Notes under the pieces: model-generated | What the model saw: the letters and a program-made list of their open reading frames with translations, nothing else | Told to the model about the DNA's origin: nothing | Databases searched by the model: none | From: Microglena sp. YARC | Taxonomy: Eukaryota > Chlorophyta > Chlorophyceae > Chlamydomonadales > Chlamydomonadaceae | Length of the DNA stretch: 64,000 bases | Direction: 5' to 3' | Assembly (NCBI GenBank): GCA_022414725.1 | Contig: CM039463.1 | Span: 33,513,517-33,577,516 of the forward strand | Program-made: the position numbers and the translations under genes | Part shown: piece by piece, positions 11,118 to 22,092 of the stretch | Numbering within the stretch: the first letter of the stretch is position 1 | How the letters are laid out: the number at the start of each line of letters is the position of its first letter

Positions 11118-11254
11118 TGTGTGTGTGTGCGTATGTATGTATGTATGTATGTATGTATGTATGTATGTATGTATGTGTGTATGTATGTACGTATGTATGT
11201 ATGTACGTACGTACGTATGTATGTATGTATGTATGTACGTACGTATGTATGTAA
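11118..11254. repeat. (GTAT)n microsatellite at the tail of a dispersed element
   Basis: The tract is nearly pure GTAT with occasional GTAC. It directly abuts TTCAAGGGTAGGCCAAATAGGCTCAAGGGACTCGCCC, the reverse complement of the 3' end of the CATA-tailed family. Confidence 0.85.
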
Positions 11255-11463
11255 GTTCAAGGGTAGGCCAAATAGGCTCAAGGGACTCGCCCAACTGTGA
11301 TAGGAAGGGCGTAAAAATAAACGCATTAGTCACACTGGGTCTAGCAATAGTCACACATAAATCCTTATTAAGGTGTACGAGTCATTAATTTGGTATACTC
11401 CAAACCTAACCCTAACCCCAATTATCAAAGGGAGGACCACACAGTGGGCTTTTAGTTTCATCT

Positions 11464-11640
11464 TTTCTGAGCAGCTGCTAGGCAGCTCCCTGAGCCAGCA
11501 ACTGTGCTACACCCAAATGTTGAAATATTTCAGCAGTTCTTCACAATTGATTATGTCAGCTTCAAGGAACCCTAGGTTGCGTTAGGCTGGGCTGAATAGC
11601 CAGACAGGGGAGCTGCAGAGAAGCTGTTGATCGTAGTTGA
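11464..11640. mobile_element. Small TIR element (AGCTTCTAGGCAGCTC family)
   Basis: The left end is GAGCAGCTGCTAGGCAGCTCCC and the right end GGGGAGCTGCAGAGAAGCTG, which are inverted repeats. The interior has CACCCAAATGTTG, TTATGTCAGCTTCAAGG and GTTAGGCTGGGCTGAATAGCCAG. The copy at 40625-40806 has the same arrangement. Related ends occur near 10330, 13060-13200, 36185, 39605 and 40215. Confidence 0.6.
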
Positions 11641-11759
11641 CAATAAAAACTATGCTCTTATTTATAAATAAATAAATAGTACGCCTTATTACGAGGCGTG
11701 AGGTTGAGGGGGCCAGCCCGTTTGCTTGCACTGGGGTCAACCACCAATCTATGCACTTA

Positions 11760-12590
11760 ATATATTTTGCAGCCAGACAGGGTAGCTGCATAGAAGCCGT
11801 AGCTCATTGCTGAAAATAAAAGCTATGCTCTTATTTATATGCTACAGCCAGGCATGGGAGCTGCATTGAAGCTGTTGCTCATAGCTGAAAAGAAAAGCTA
11901 TGTTCCTAGTTCTATGTTGCAGCCAGACAGGGGAGCTGCATAGAAGCTGCTGCCCGTAGCTGAACTGAAAAGCTATGCTCTTATTTATATGCTACAGCCA
12001 GGCATGGGAGCTGCATTGAAGCTGTTGCTCGTAGCTGAACTGAAAAGCTACGCTCTTATTTCTCTGCTACAGCCAGACAGGGGAGCTGCATATAAGCTGC
12101 TTCACGTAGCTGAACTGAAAAGCTACGCTCTTATTTCTCTGCTACAGCCAGACAGGGGAGCTGCATATAAGCTGCTTCTCGTAGCTGAACTGAAAAGCTA
12201 CGCTCTTATTTCTCTGCTACAGCCAGACAGGGGAGCTGCATATAAGCTGCTTCTCGTAGCTGAACTGAAAAGCTATGCTCTTATTTATATGCTACAGCCA
12301 GGCATGGGAGCTGCATTGAAGCTGTTGCTCGTAACTGAACTGAAAAGCTGTGCTCTTATTTCTCATCCAGACAGGGGAGCTGCATATAAGCTGCTTCTCG
12401 TAGCTGAACAGAAAAGTTATGCTCTTACTTATATGCCACAGCCAGGCATGGGAGCTGCATAGAAATTGCTGCCAGTGGCTGAAAAGAAAAGCTATGCTCT
12501 TATTAATATGCTATAGCCAGACATTGGAGCCGCATAGAAGCTGTTGCTCGCAGCTGAACAGAAAAGCTATGCTCTTATTATATGTTGCCG
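11760..12590. repeat. 75-77 bp tandem array made from one end of a TIR element
   Basis: AGCCAGACAGGGGAGCTGCATA followed by TAAGCTGCTTCTCGTAGCTGAA and AAAAGCTACGCTCTTATTTCTC repeats about eleven times, e.g. at 12071, 12146 and 12221. The unit matches the right terminus of the TIR element at 11464. An open frame across it (157 codons) simply translates the repeat. Confidence 0.85.
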
Positions 12591-12594
12591 CTCT

Positions 12595-14000
12595 TGGTTG
12601 ACGGCGTAGCCAATTCATCTGACTCACAAATAAATACATATATACAACTACAGTACGCCTTGTCACGATGGCGTAGCCAATTCATCGATTCATCAGACTC
12701 ACACATAAATTCATATATAAATATACAGTATGCCTTGTCACGAGGCGTGAGGTTGAGGGAGCCAGCCCGTTTTCTTGCACTGGGGCCAAGCACCATTCTG
12801 ACTCACAAGTTGGTATCTTGCGTGTGCGTTTTTACAGTGTAGCCGGTAAAGGCGCAGCCGAATAGGCTAAATAGACTTGTAATGCATACGAGATGCTTCC
12901 AGGGTTTTTTCTAAGGAAATGAAGCAGTGTCTTTATGTAGCACCGTGGTGCTCCTAGTAGCATTTGGGGTGCTGGGTGGCAGCTTCCAGCCAGCTCCATT
13001 ACCCAGCCACTGGGTCAAGCCCCAAGCTAGCAGCTGCATTATAATGCATGTCATGGCAGCTTCCAGCCAGATCCATGACCCAGCCACTGGGTCAAGCCGC
13101 AAGATAGCAGCTGCATTTGTAATGCATATCATGGCAGCTTTCAGTCGCACTGGCTAGCTTCAGGTTTGGTCCAAGGAAAGGCAGCTGCGTAGAAGCTGCT
13201 GCACGTAGCAAACAAATAGAAACAGTGGAGCGGCTATCTTAAAGCCCTAACTGGATTATAAACCCTAGGACCTCAGTATGGACCGAAGCCTTACACAGAG
13301 TGATGTGAGCAGCCCAGAGTAAGCTGAAAACCATGTAACTATCTAATCCTGATGTTGACAATAGCGCCTCCACCCAGTAGAAGGAGGAATCGTCGTCATG
13401 ACTTCTACAATCGAAACCTGACTATTTACGGATCGCTGCAGCCGTATGTATCAATAATGTTACAAACACGTTATATAAGTTTAATAACGCAACACATTGT
13501 CCGGCCGTACCGGAGATAGGTAACATTTTGCAACGTGTTATAACGTCCAGTTCTGTTTCCATGGTGGTAAATAGGTCCTGGATTCACATATGAATATATT
13601 TGACAATACCCCACAATACTAGGTCCTGGATTCACACATTAATGGATTTGACGACAACCCACAATACTAGGTCCTGGATTCACATTTTAATAGATTTGAC
13701 ATGTATGCATGTATTTGTACAGTCCAGGGGCAGCTGAATAGGCTATTGAATAGGTACTTTCCCAACCGTGATATTAGCAGGGGCCAAAACGAAAACTGTT
13801 TAACTGGATCTTAAACAATCGTTTTACCGACCAACTGAAATGATTATTTAATTGTGCGATTACTATCGCATATGTAATACAATTAATAATTTATTTCCAT
13901 CCTTCAAAGGATTCAGGATTCGTGACTTGCCTCAAGCCGGAGTCTTTATCAACCAACTCGGGTTCAGTTCTCATTTTCTCAAAAAGTATTTTCCTATCCT
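12595..14000. other. Intergenic repeats, no gene recognised
   Basis: The stretch holds two copies of GGCGTAGCCAATTCATC (12605, 12670) and a GAGGCGTGAGGTTGAGG unit (12740). It also holds a family copy of GTAGCACCGTGGTGCTCC (12938, matching 39222) and paired CAGCTGCATTATAATGC-type units (13030, 13110). A 50-bp repeat TACTAGGTCCTGGATTCACA occurs three times (13570-13700), and an inverted fragment of the CATA-tailed family lies at 13715-13800. Confidence 0.55.
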
Positions 14001-14279
14001 AAAGAGTATAAATGGCATTCTAACCTGAAACGCATCAACTTCTACCGGTCTTAAACCATGCACCACCATATCTGAGCAACTGCAAGTTATACTAGAACGA
14101 GTGGTACTCCTACCGCCTTAAACATTCAAATTGTGAGCTTTAAGGCGTAGTCTTGCTACGCATGCACCATGATGATGATGGTGTTGATGCTGCTGGTGTT
14201 GGCGGTGTTGATGTTGATGCTGTTGGTAGTGTGGTGTTATATGATGGTGGGCTATGCATGCACCATTATTATTACTCAC

Positions 14280-14618
14280 GATGGTTGGGAGTTTGGTTTG
14301 TATGTCCTCGACATACCCCTGATGTAATGTTTCTTTTTGCTTCGTTCAGCTTTGTGGGTGCTTTTTATTTTTTTAAGCACAGAGTCTCCTACACCCTCGT
14401 GGTGTCCAGTAGACTTTAACATGTAAAAGACAAAGACAAGATTCAATAAGTTAGTATAGGTGGACCTATAGTTTCTATCATCCGACATCATCCAGCTTTG
14501 TGGGTGCTTTTTATTTTTTTAAGCACAGAGTCTCATACACCCTCGCGGTGTCAAGTAGACTTTAACATGTAATGTAATGTAATGTAATGTAATGTAATGT
14601 AATGTAATGTAATGTAAT
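14280..14618. mobile_element. Duplicated GCACCCACAAAGC repeat with a (TAATG)n tail
   Basis: Two copies of CAGCTTTGTGGGTGCTTTTTATTTTTTTAAGCACAGAGTCTC...TAGACTTTAACATGTAA lie at about 14347-14422 and 14492-14566. The second is followed by a (TAATG)n tract to 14618. The right arm lacks these insertions at the matching place (28690-28750). A third copy with the same tail is at 37165-37358, so this is a mobile or retroposed family. Confidence 0.65.
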
Positions 14619-14619
14619 C

Positions 14620-15320
14620 CAAGTAGCATAAGTAATGTATTTAATACCGTCTCCTTAGTTATCACCAAGGTTCATGGGGTTACTTGTACTTAGAAATTAC
14701 CAGTCAATATATGTTATTTCGTTGACGCCTTAATCGTTTTCCCTAAGTTAATCTTGATCAGTGAAGTCTGGCCATCTTGAAGAATATCAGAAAAATGTTC
14801 TACAACCCCAAATATCTGAGTGCACCCTAGTAATCCATACGACAAACTTTGTTGGTTTCTACCTCTGGATGCCATTAGAACATTCTCTAGCAAGGCTCTT
14901 AACACAAAATCATCGTCCATACGGTCAACGAACTTATTCCAAAATCCATTACATTGTCTGAACCATTGAGCCCATGTAGGTGATATGTTAAGTCTATCAA
15001 GGACCAAGTCGGACCAGGGCTGTTATCTCTAACGCCAAGAGCCCTTTTCATGAACGTATTCCGTATAGATTCACATTTTTCTTCCATGCCATGAGAAGTA
15101 TTAATATTACCCAGACAGTCTAGACCCCACACTTCACACCCATAGTTCAGGATAGTGTTGAATTAGCCATAAAGATAACTTCAAATATTGGCTTTTGCGA
15201 GATCCATCTCGCTGTACAGTTTCCAGAGTGCACAAGTTGGAGGCAACACGTTATCTTTTACCGGATTCGTGTGTGACACCATTCCAGTCATGTTTCCCCT
15301 TGAAGAGAATCTGAAGTAGA
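14620..15320 (-). pseudogene. LINE-type ORF2 C-terminal fossil, left arm
   Basis: On the minus strand, broken frames give VWGLDCLGNINTSHG, IRNTFMKRALGVRDN and FVDRMDDDFVLRALLENVLM. These fit the region downstream of reverse transcriptase in LINE proteins, where a YGCEVW motif and a K-R-x-LGV motif are usual. Stops and frameshifts interrupt it. The mirror copy is at 27990-28740. Confidence 0.6.
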
Positions 15321-15359
15321 ATTCCAATCAGTAGAATTACTAAGCCCTCGGACCTATAG

Positions 15360-15600
15360 AGAAGAAAGGATAGAGGGTGCCGCCCCTCAATCCTCTCACA
15401 AACAGTAAACTCACATGCTCCACCACCTTGCCTCGGCATATGGAGCCACGCCACTTACTCCTCACACAAACAGGATACTCACATGCTCCACCACCTCGCC
15501 TCGACACATGGGGCCACGCCACTTACTCCTCACACAAACAGGATACTCACATGCTCCACCACCTTGCATCGGCACATGGGACACTCCCCTGTCTTAGACA
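15360..15600 (-). repeat. 68-bp tandem copies of the RING gene 3' end
   Basis: The minus-strand segment coding CR.KVVEHVS.LFV, its stop region and ACACAAACAGGATACTCACATGCTCCACC recurs about three times (about 15400, 15470 and 15540). Only the copy at 15530-15570 joins the gene. The right-arm gene has a single copy. Confidence 0.75.
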
Positions 15601-17472
15601 GCACCTTCTCACAGCAAGGGGAGCACATGACAACATGGCTACACGGCAGCAAGCACACCTCCCGCTCCCTCTCCATGCACACAACACATAGATCCTCGTC
15701 CTCATCCTCTGCCTCCACTGCTGCCATGGAAGCCAGAGTGTGGCTTTTGGAAGGGGTACTGTGGGGGGGAGGCAACATTGCCTCAATGGGACCAACTCCC
15801 AGACTTAATGACGGGTTTCGGGGGGGGGACAACACTGCAGAGGGGATGCGTGGTGGTGGTGGTGCTGCTGCTGCTGGGACGCGTGGTGGTGGGATGCGTT
15901 GTGGTGGTGGTGGTGGGATGCGTGGTGGCGGGATGCGTGGTGGTGGTGGGATGCGGGGTGGTGGTGGTGGTGGTTGAGCAGCCACCATGGCAGCCTGTCT
16001 GAACTGATGGAACAGAGCCTGTCTGAACTGATGGAACAGAGCAGGATTCAATCCTGGCTGCATGGCACTGGTATGGCCTACCGCCCTGGGCTGGGTAGCA
16101 TGTGTAGGGCAGGGGGCAGGGCTACCAGCGGGAGGTTCCATTTGGGTGGTGTAAGAGGGTCCTATACTGGGCGTTGCAATGGCGGGAGGAGGTAGACGCA
16201 TGGAGGAGGGTGCAGTGGTGGAGGGATGCCTATGCCTCAAGGGCTGGTAAGTTCCAATAGGGATAGCTTGCACTTTAGGTGTGGGGAGATGGGTAGGCAG
16301 GGAGAGTGCGGATCCTGTGGCCACACCACCCGAGGCTAGGGCTAAGGTGTGACCCAGTGGGTCCTGACGGGTGTAAGGTTGCAACCTCTGGGACTGAATG
16401 ATCTGACGAGGTGCAAAGTAAGGCATTACAGCATGAGGTTGATTGATGCTTGGCTCCGTAACTGAAGGCTGTACACTGCAAGGCGGCGTATCAAAAGCAG
16501 GTGGTACAACCTGAGGATGTCCAATCCAAGGCAGTGGATCAACAACAGGGGGTATAAACCGAGGCTGTACAACTTGAGGTTGATCAATGTGTGGCTGAAC
16601 AACTGACGACCGTGCACTCTGAGGCTGTACAACCCGCTGATGCTGTCCATGAATGGGCATAGATGCATGAGACGGGAATATCTTCAGGGGTGGCCGATCC
16701 TGCTGAAACGTTGAAGTGGGGGTCCATGCACTAGCAGGAAGTGCTCTGGAACCTTGGACTGCAGTGGGAGCGGCAGCAGCAGAAGCAGTGTCGGTGATTG
16801 AGCTAGCTGCTGAATCAGTCAACGTCACCGTAGTAGCAGTGGTGGGGTCAGCAGATGTAGAAGAGGTGGCAGCAGCAGTGGCAGCAGCAGAAGTAGTGGT
16901 GGTGATAGCAGTAGCAGCTGAATCAGCTCCAGTTGTAGTAGCAATGGTGGGATCAGCAGATGTAGAAGAGGTGGCAGCAGCAGAAGTAGTGGTGGTGATA
17001 GCAGTAGCAGCTGAATCAGCTCCAGTTGTGGTAGCAGTGGTGGGATAAGCAGATGTAGAAGAGGTGGCAGCAGCAGTAGGAGACGGCAATTGGGGCGGTC
17101 CAGTAGAAGCTAGTGGTACAGCCAGGGATGCACTTCTAGCAGTTACATCAGGAGCTCTCTGCATGTCATGAGCACTAGCAGTATTAGTGCCACTTCCACT
17201 CGGCTCCCCACCATCACCACCACCCTCAAGGCTACTCCTTGCATGTTGCAGTTGTATCAGAGGCACATCCTGGTCCCCCACTGCCGATTCCTTAACCTGG
17301 CATTGCAGCTCCCTGCCACTTGCCTGACTGGTCTTGTCCTTCTTCAAAAGCTCCTGAAACGTTGGTGATGTTGTAAACATTGTTGACTATGTATACATAT
17401 CAATCAATCAATCAATCAATCAATCAGTCAGTCAGTCAGTCAGTCAGTCAGTTAGCCAGTCAGTCAGTCAGC

Positions 17473-17505
<33 letters not shown>

Positions 17506-18731
17506 AGTCAGCCAGTCAGTCAGTCAGTCAGTCAGTCAGTCAGTCAGTCAGTTGGTCGGTTGGTCGGTTGGTTGGTTGGTTGGTCTTTCCGTCCGTTTGT
17601 CAGTCCGTCTGTCACTCCGTCCGTCCCTCACTCCATCCATCCGTCAGTCACTCTGTCAACCACAGTCGATCAGTCCTTGAGTATGTATATGGCCCTCCCA
17701 AGGCTGTTGAAGACACTAACATTCACAAGTCACAACCTCATAACCATTTGTATCGCACCAAGCAGAGATTATCCCAAACATTCACAACCTCATAACCATT
17801 TGTTTTGTACCAAGCAGATGGTATGCCTTACCTTTACAACCTTCCTTATAGCTGCTGCTGCCTTCTTCACCTCAGCTTCCTTGGCAGCTCTCTGTTGCAT
17901 TTCTGGCACACTCTGTAGCAACTGGACAAGAAGCTTTGACACCTGCTGCAGCGATCGTTCTGTGTTGCTGTTGGACAATAATGCCTCCAATGCAGGAAAG
18001 GCCCCTGCTGCAATGATATTTCTCGTGTTGTCAGCGTTGTTTGTAGCTAGATGCATAAGAGCCTGTGCAGCGATCTTCTGCACACGTGCTGCATTGCCAG
18101 CGGATAACAACGCCACCATGTAGGGAATGGTGCCTGCAGCAACAAGCTCGTCTGACGACGTGCAAGCTAGATTTGAGACAGCTATTGCTGCACCTAAATT
18201 AACTCTCGCCGCATCAAAAAACCCATCTTTCTGAGTAGTGCCACTGGCAAGAATTGTGAGGAACTTTACAACAGCCACCTGAACACTTGTTGCAGTGCCA
18301 GCAGACAACAACGCCAGCAAGGGGCGTAAGGAACGTTTAACCAACTCGCGCACATACTTGCATTCAGCGCGGATGACAAAAGATGAAAGGGTTGTTACTA
18401 CCGCCTGCTGCAAACTTGCTGGAGTACTAGCGGATAACAATGCAACCAAGACGGGAATGTATCCTACACGAACAAGATTCCACCGTCCGTTGGGATTTCC
18501 GGTAGCAAGACATTCAAGAGCCTTTGCTGCCTGCTCCTTCACAACAGTTGCCACATTACTGGATAACAGTGACATCAAGAGGGGAATGGCACCTGCAGCA
18601 GCCACTGCACAGCCCTCCGGGTGACTTCTGATTCTGAACTCCTGAGTCTGAAGGTACCTTGTTGCCTCCAACTGCTCCTCCACACTGGAAGTGGGTCCAA
18701 GCTTGTCAATGCAATCCTGGATGGCTGACAT
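15530..18731 (-). CDS. ARM-repeat / C-terminal RING protein, left-arm copy
   Basis: Two phase-0 exons are inferred: 18731-17832 (300 codons) and 17353-15530 (607 codons plus stop). The donor at 17831 reads AAAG-GTAAGG and the acceptor is GTTTCAG before GAG CTT TTG. Exon 1 begins MSAIQDCIDKLGP and has about six ARM repeats (AAGAIPLLMSLLSSN, ALECLATGN). Exon 2 has a charged start, a long Ser/Thr/Ala then Pro/Gln-rich linker, and a C-terminal IAP-type RING with CVVC, LPCSHVVMC, SPCC and CPMC. The usual role is as an E3 ubiquitin ligase with ARM repeats as substrate binder, which is inference for this protein. Exon 1 may start further upstream. Compared with the right arm this copy lacks about two ARM repeats. 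The exons could instead be separate genes. Confidence 0.65.
17395..17660. repeat. Tetranucleotide microsatellite in the ARM-RING intron, left arm
   Basis: (CAAT)n passes into (CAGT)n, then GGTT/GGTC and CCGT-type units. It lies just inside the acceptor of the RING exon on the minus strand. Related but independently evolved tetranucleotide tracts lie at the corresponding place in both right-arm introns. Confidence 0.9.
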
Positions 18732-18744
18732 GCTCCCACGCCAC

Positions 18745-18926
18745 TTGTCGTGATCACACTCAGGAGTTGATGCTAAGCCACTAATATTGTTACAGTTCTA
18801 CTATCCCTAGATGGCCGACGTGTTGGCAACTACTTGCAAGCTGTCAGCCCTGGGATGGATGACTAGCTGCAGGAGTGTCAATCTGCAAGTAGTCAGCATA
18901 GGGGCGATGATGGTGTTTGTGTGTGT

Positions 18927-18957
<31 letters not shown>

Positions 18958-20270
18958 GGCAGGGACTCATGGTGGCACTTGGCAGTGCCTTGAGGGCGGG
19001 AGGCTGGTGGTCCTGTTCATGCCAAGGAGTCTGCGAGCAGTCAGCCCTGAATGCCTAGGTGTATAAGTCTACCAGCCATAAATGGGTACAAAAGGACAGG
19101 ACAGAGGCAGCCTTGTCCAACATAGTTCTTCTGACCTGCATGTGAGAGGGGTCAAACAAGTTATACGCAGTGTCGCAAGCGACGAAGAAAATTGGCAGAG
19201 TGTGTTGGCAACGGAACGAAAGGTGGCAACGATGGAGCTGACAGAAGCCAGTTAGTTATGAGACAGTTGGCTGGCGTGCCAGGCTTCAATTTTTTTGTCG
19301 GTCGGTCAGTCGGTTGGACGTTCGGACTGACAAATGGGTAACCCTGTGGGGCTCTGCCAAAATATAGATCGCACATGAGCCTGGATGGCTTTGGTGAAGG
19401 GGATTCTCACCCAGGAAGGTGGGTCTCCTGACACGTATCAGATAAAATGAGGACCACACAGTCACACGAAGGGCAGGTGATCAGTGGAGTGCCAGGACAA
19501 GGGGGGAAGAGCGGAAGACATCAGACATTTGGATAGGGAACGGCAATATGGTATCATATGATATCATGTCATCATATGATATCATATGATGCCAGCAGTT
19601 TGGCTAGGCTAAAGCTGCCATCTATATATAATATCATGTATTCATATGATGCGTTTTGTGTGATATCATACTCTCCTTCGGCCAGCATCATATGACATGC
19701 CGGTCCCTTCATATGGATGGAGGGGGTGGGGGGAAGCTTTGTTGCTTGTTTTGATAACATGGTCGGTCAGCCAGCTATCAGGTTGCTCACCATTTGCGGG
19801 TTCAGTGGACATGCGTAGGATAAACAAAATAACTAACAACACTGCTGAGTGCATTGGGGCAGGTTGAAAGCGGGCTCAGAAGGATGGGGGGGCAAGGGGA
19901 CCAGGGGACATGCGGGGGGGACAAGGGAGAGGGGGGGGAAGACAAGGGGGCTGAAGCGCGGAACGAGATAAAGGTGCAACCAGGCAGAATAGACAGGCAG
20001 GGGGGGTCAGGAGATCTGATGCAGTTTGTTGATTGATAAGCTTGATAATGGAGTTGCTCACCCTAGGCTCCTTAAGTTCTGCATGGGCTGCCTGGACGCT
20101 TTTCGGTTGTGCTGGTTGGAGCTCTCAGGAGGCGCACAATGTACCTGAGTGCAACATGCAATGGATCCCGGGACTGTGCTCGAACTCGACGGCGTACAAA
20201 ACCGCGAAACGAGAGCAACTAACTCGAAGCCGGGCTGACTGCGTAGATATATATTAACTTCTTTGAACTT
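18745..20270. other. Inner part of left arm, no gene recognised
   Basis: Only mirror-image non-coding sequence is seen. There are GT and G runs (18915-18960), a CACCCAGGAAGGTGGGTCTCCTGACAC motif (19408) shared with 21740 and 31338, and a MITE (19536-19707). A G-rich stretch (19880-20010) is the complement of the C-rich 21100-21190. Confidence 0.6.
19536..19707. mobile_element. TA-flanked MITE, GGGAACGGCA family
   Basis: Terminus GGGAACGGCAATATGGTATC pairs with CATATGACATGCCGGTCCC in inverted order. The left flank is TA and the right is TT. The interior is rich in ATCATATGAT palindromes. Other copies are at 21464-21629 (the mirror), 62172-62333 and a degenerate one at 9446. Confidence 0.75.
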
Positions 20271-20812
20271 CGTTGAAATCTCAGCACTACATTGACGTTG
20301 CGTGCGCGGACGACAGGAAGCAAATTGAGGAGGACTTCGGTGGGGACGGGGTAGATGTCTTTGCTGTAGCTCCCAGGCCACATGTCTATGTGGCGTCGTG
20401 TGGCGTATGGTCGCGTAAGAACCGAAGCAGTGGATGACATAATCACGTGGTGGACCGATCAATATGCCCAAATCGTAGCTCCACCGGCCAGGCTGGCGCA
20501 GATGTACTCTCGTCGCCGGCGCCACACTAATAAATCTCGCATCTGCAACAACCCGAGTACACTTGCAGGTGAGGGCCGTGTTCCCTGTTCCACTTGCATG
20601 CTAGCTTTCTGTCTGGGAGAACATCTGAAACGCCCATCGAGGGGTTCGAACCCTCGACCACAAGATGTCAAGGATGCCTATATCTCGCGCTCTACTAACT
20701 GAGGACCCCCTTTGGATTGCTTCCTCAATTCACGCCGACATCGCATACTGCTTTCATTTTTTTACGACGGTATTCACACGCAATCGATGTTAATTTAGTG
20801 CCGAGGTGTCAA
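20271..20812. other. Central spacer of the inverted duplication
   Basis: Mirror symmetry stops near TTAACTTCTTTGAAC at 20270 and resumes at CAACGAAGAAGTTAATATAT at 20811. The 540 bases between are single copy in this window and contain only the tRNA-like sequence at 20631-20712. No protein-coding gene is convincing. Confidence 0.7.
20631..20712 (-). tRNA. tRNA-like sequence (pseudo-tRNA or SINE head)
   Basis: On the minus strand there is an A-box-like CAGTTAGTAGAGCG and a perfect B box GGTTCGAACCC inside a 5-bp T stem (GAGGG/CCCTC). The possible anticodon stem CGAGA/TCTTG encloses a 17-base loop, so an intron of about 10 bases or decay is needed. The acceptor 3' strand GATGGGC has no good 5' partner (GGGGTCC is found). 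I therefore do not assign an anticodon. A decayed tRNA or tRNA-derived SINE head is more likely than a working tRNA. Confidence 0.45.
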
Positions 20813-21463
20813 CGAAGAAGTTAATATATATCCACGCATCCAGACCGGTCTTGAGTTAGTTGTATCGCGGTTCTGTACGCCGTCTAGTTCGAACAGTCCC
20901 GGGGTCCATCGCATTTTGCACTCAGGTACTCTGTGCGCCTCCAACCTGCACAACGGAAATGCGTTTAGACAGCCCATGCAGAACTTAAAGAGCCTAGGGT
21001 GAGCAAGGTCATCATCAAGCTTATCAATCAACAAACTGCATCAGGTCTCTTGACATCCCCTGTCTATTCTGCCTCACTGCACCTTAATCTCGTTGCCGCG
21101 CTTCAGCCCCCCCTTGTTTCTTCCCCCCCCCCTTCCCGTCCCCCCCCCTCTCCCTTGTCCCCTGGTCCCCTTGCCCCCCCAGCCTCCTGAGCCCGCTGCC
21201 AACCTGCCCCTATGCACTCAGAGTTCAACCTGCCCCAATGCACTCAGAGGAAATGCACTCTGAGTTGAACCTGCCCCATGCGTAGCGACACCTGCATTAT
21301 CGATAATTGAGAAAGTCAATACCTGAGACAGCCTGAGAGAAGTTATTTTGTGCATCCTACCTGTGTTCACTGCACCCGCAGATGGTGAGCAACCTGACAT
21401 CTGACTGAACATGTTATCAAAACAAGCAACGGACCTTCCCCCCACCCCCTCCATCCATATGAA

Positions 21464-21629
21464 GGGACCGGCATATCATATGATGCTGGCCGAAGGAGAG
21501 TATGATATCATACAATTTACTTCATACAATAGTATATATGAATGGGAACTTTAGCCTAGTCAGACTGCCGGAATCATATGATATAATATGATGACATTAT
21601 ATCTTATGATATCATATTGCCGTTCCATA
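21464..21629. mobile_element. TA-type MITE, mirror copy
   Basis: It begins GGGACCGGCATATCATATGAT, ends ATATTGCCGTTCC, and is the inverted counterpart of 19536-19707. It was therefore probably present before the duplication. Confidence 0.75.
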
Positions 21630-22092
21630 TCCATATGTCTGCTGTCTTACGCTCTTCCTCTCTTGTCTTCTGACACTCCACTGATCACCTGCCCTTCATG
21701 CAACCTTGTCGTCCTGATTTTCTCTGATATATGTCAGGAGACCCACATCCCTGGGTGAGAATCCCCTTCACCAAAGAACAATTCATCCAGGCTCATGTGC
21801 GCTCTATTTTTCTATCCCTCACACATGCAGGTCAGCAGAACTATGTTAGTCAAGGCTGCTTCTGTTCTGTCCTTCATTACGCATCCATGGCTGCCAGAAT
21901 TATACACCTCCAGATAGGCATTCAGGGCTGACTACTTGCAGATTGACACTCCTGCAGCTAGTCATCCATCTCAGGGCTGACAACTTGCAAGTTGTAACCC
22001 GCACGTCGGCCATCTAAGGATAATAGAACAGTAGCAATAGTACTGGCTTAGCATCAACTCCTGAACGTGATCACGACAAGTGGCGTGGGAGC

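Larger units (their letters stand above)
14000..20270. repeat. Left arm of a large inverted duplication
   Basis: Landmarks mirror the right arm in reverse order. LINE fossil 14620-15320 matches 27990-28740. The RING exon 15530-17353 matches 26175-27914. The ARM exon 17832-18731 matches 22093-23142 and 23744-25444. The ATCATATGAT MITE at 19536 matches 21464, and CTTGATAATG...CCTAGGCTCC at 20040 matches 20990. Identity is high but imperfect, with insertions and deletions in both arms. Confidence 0.85.

Noticed and set aside
11989..12462. A 157-codon frame with repeats like LLQPDRGAAYKLL
   Set aside because: It is an open frame produced by a 75-bp tandem repeat (a multiple of three) derived from a TIR element end.
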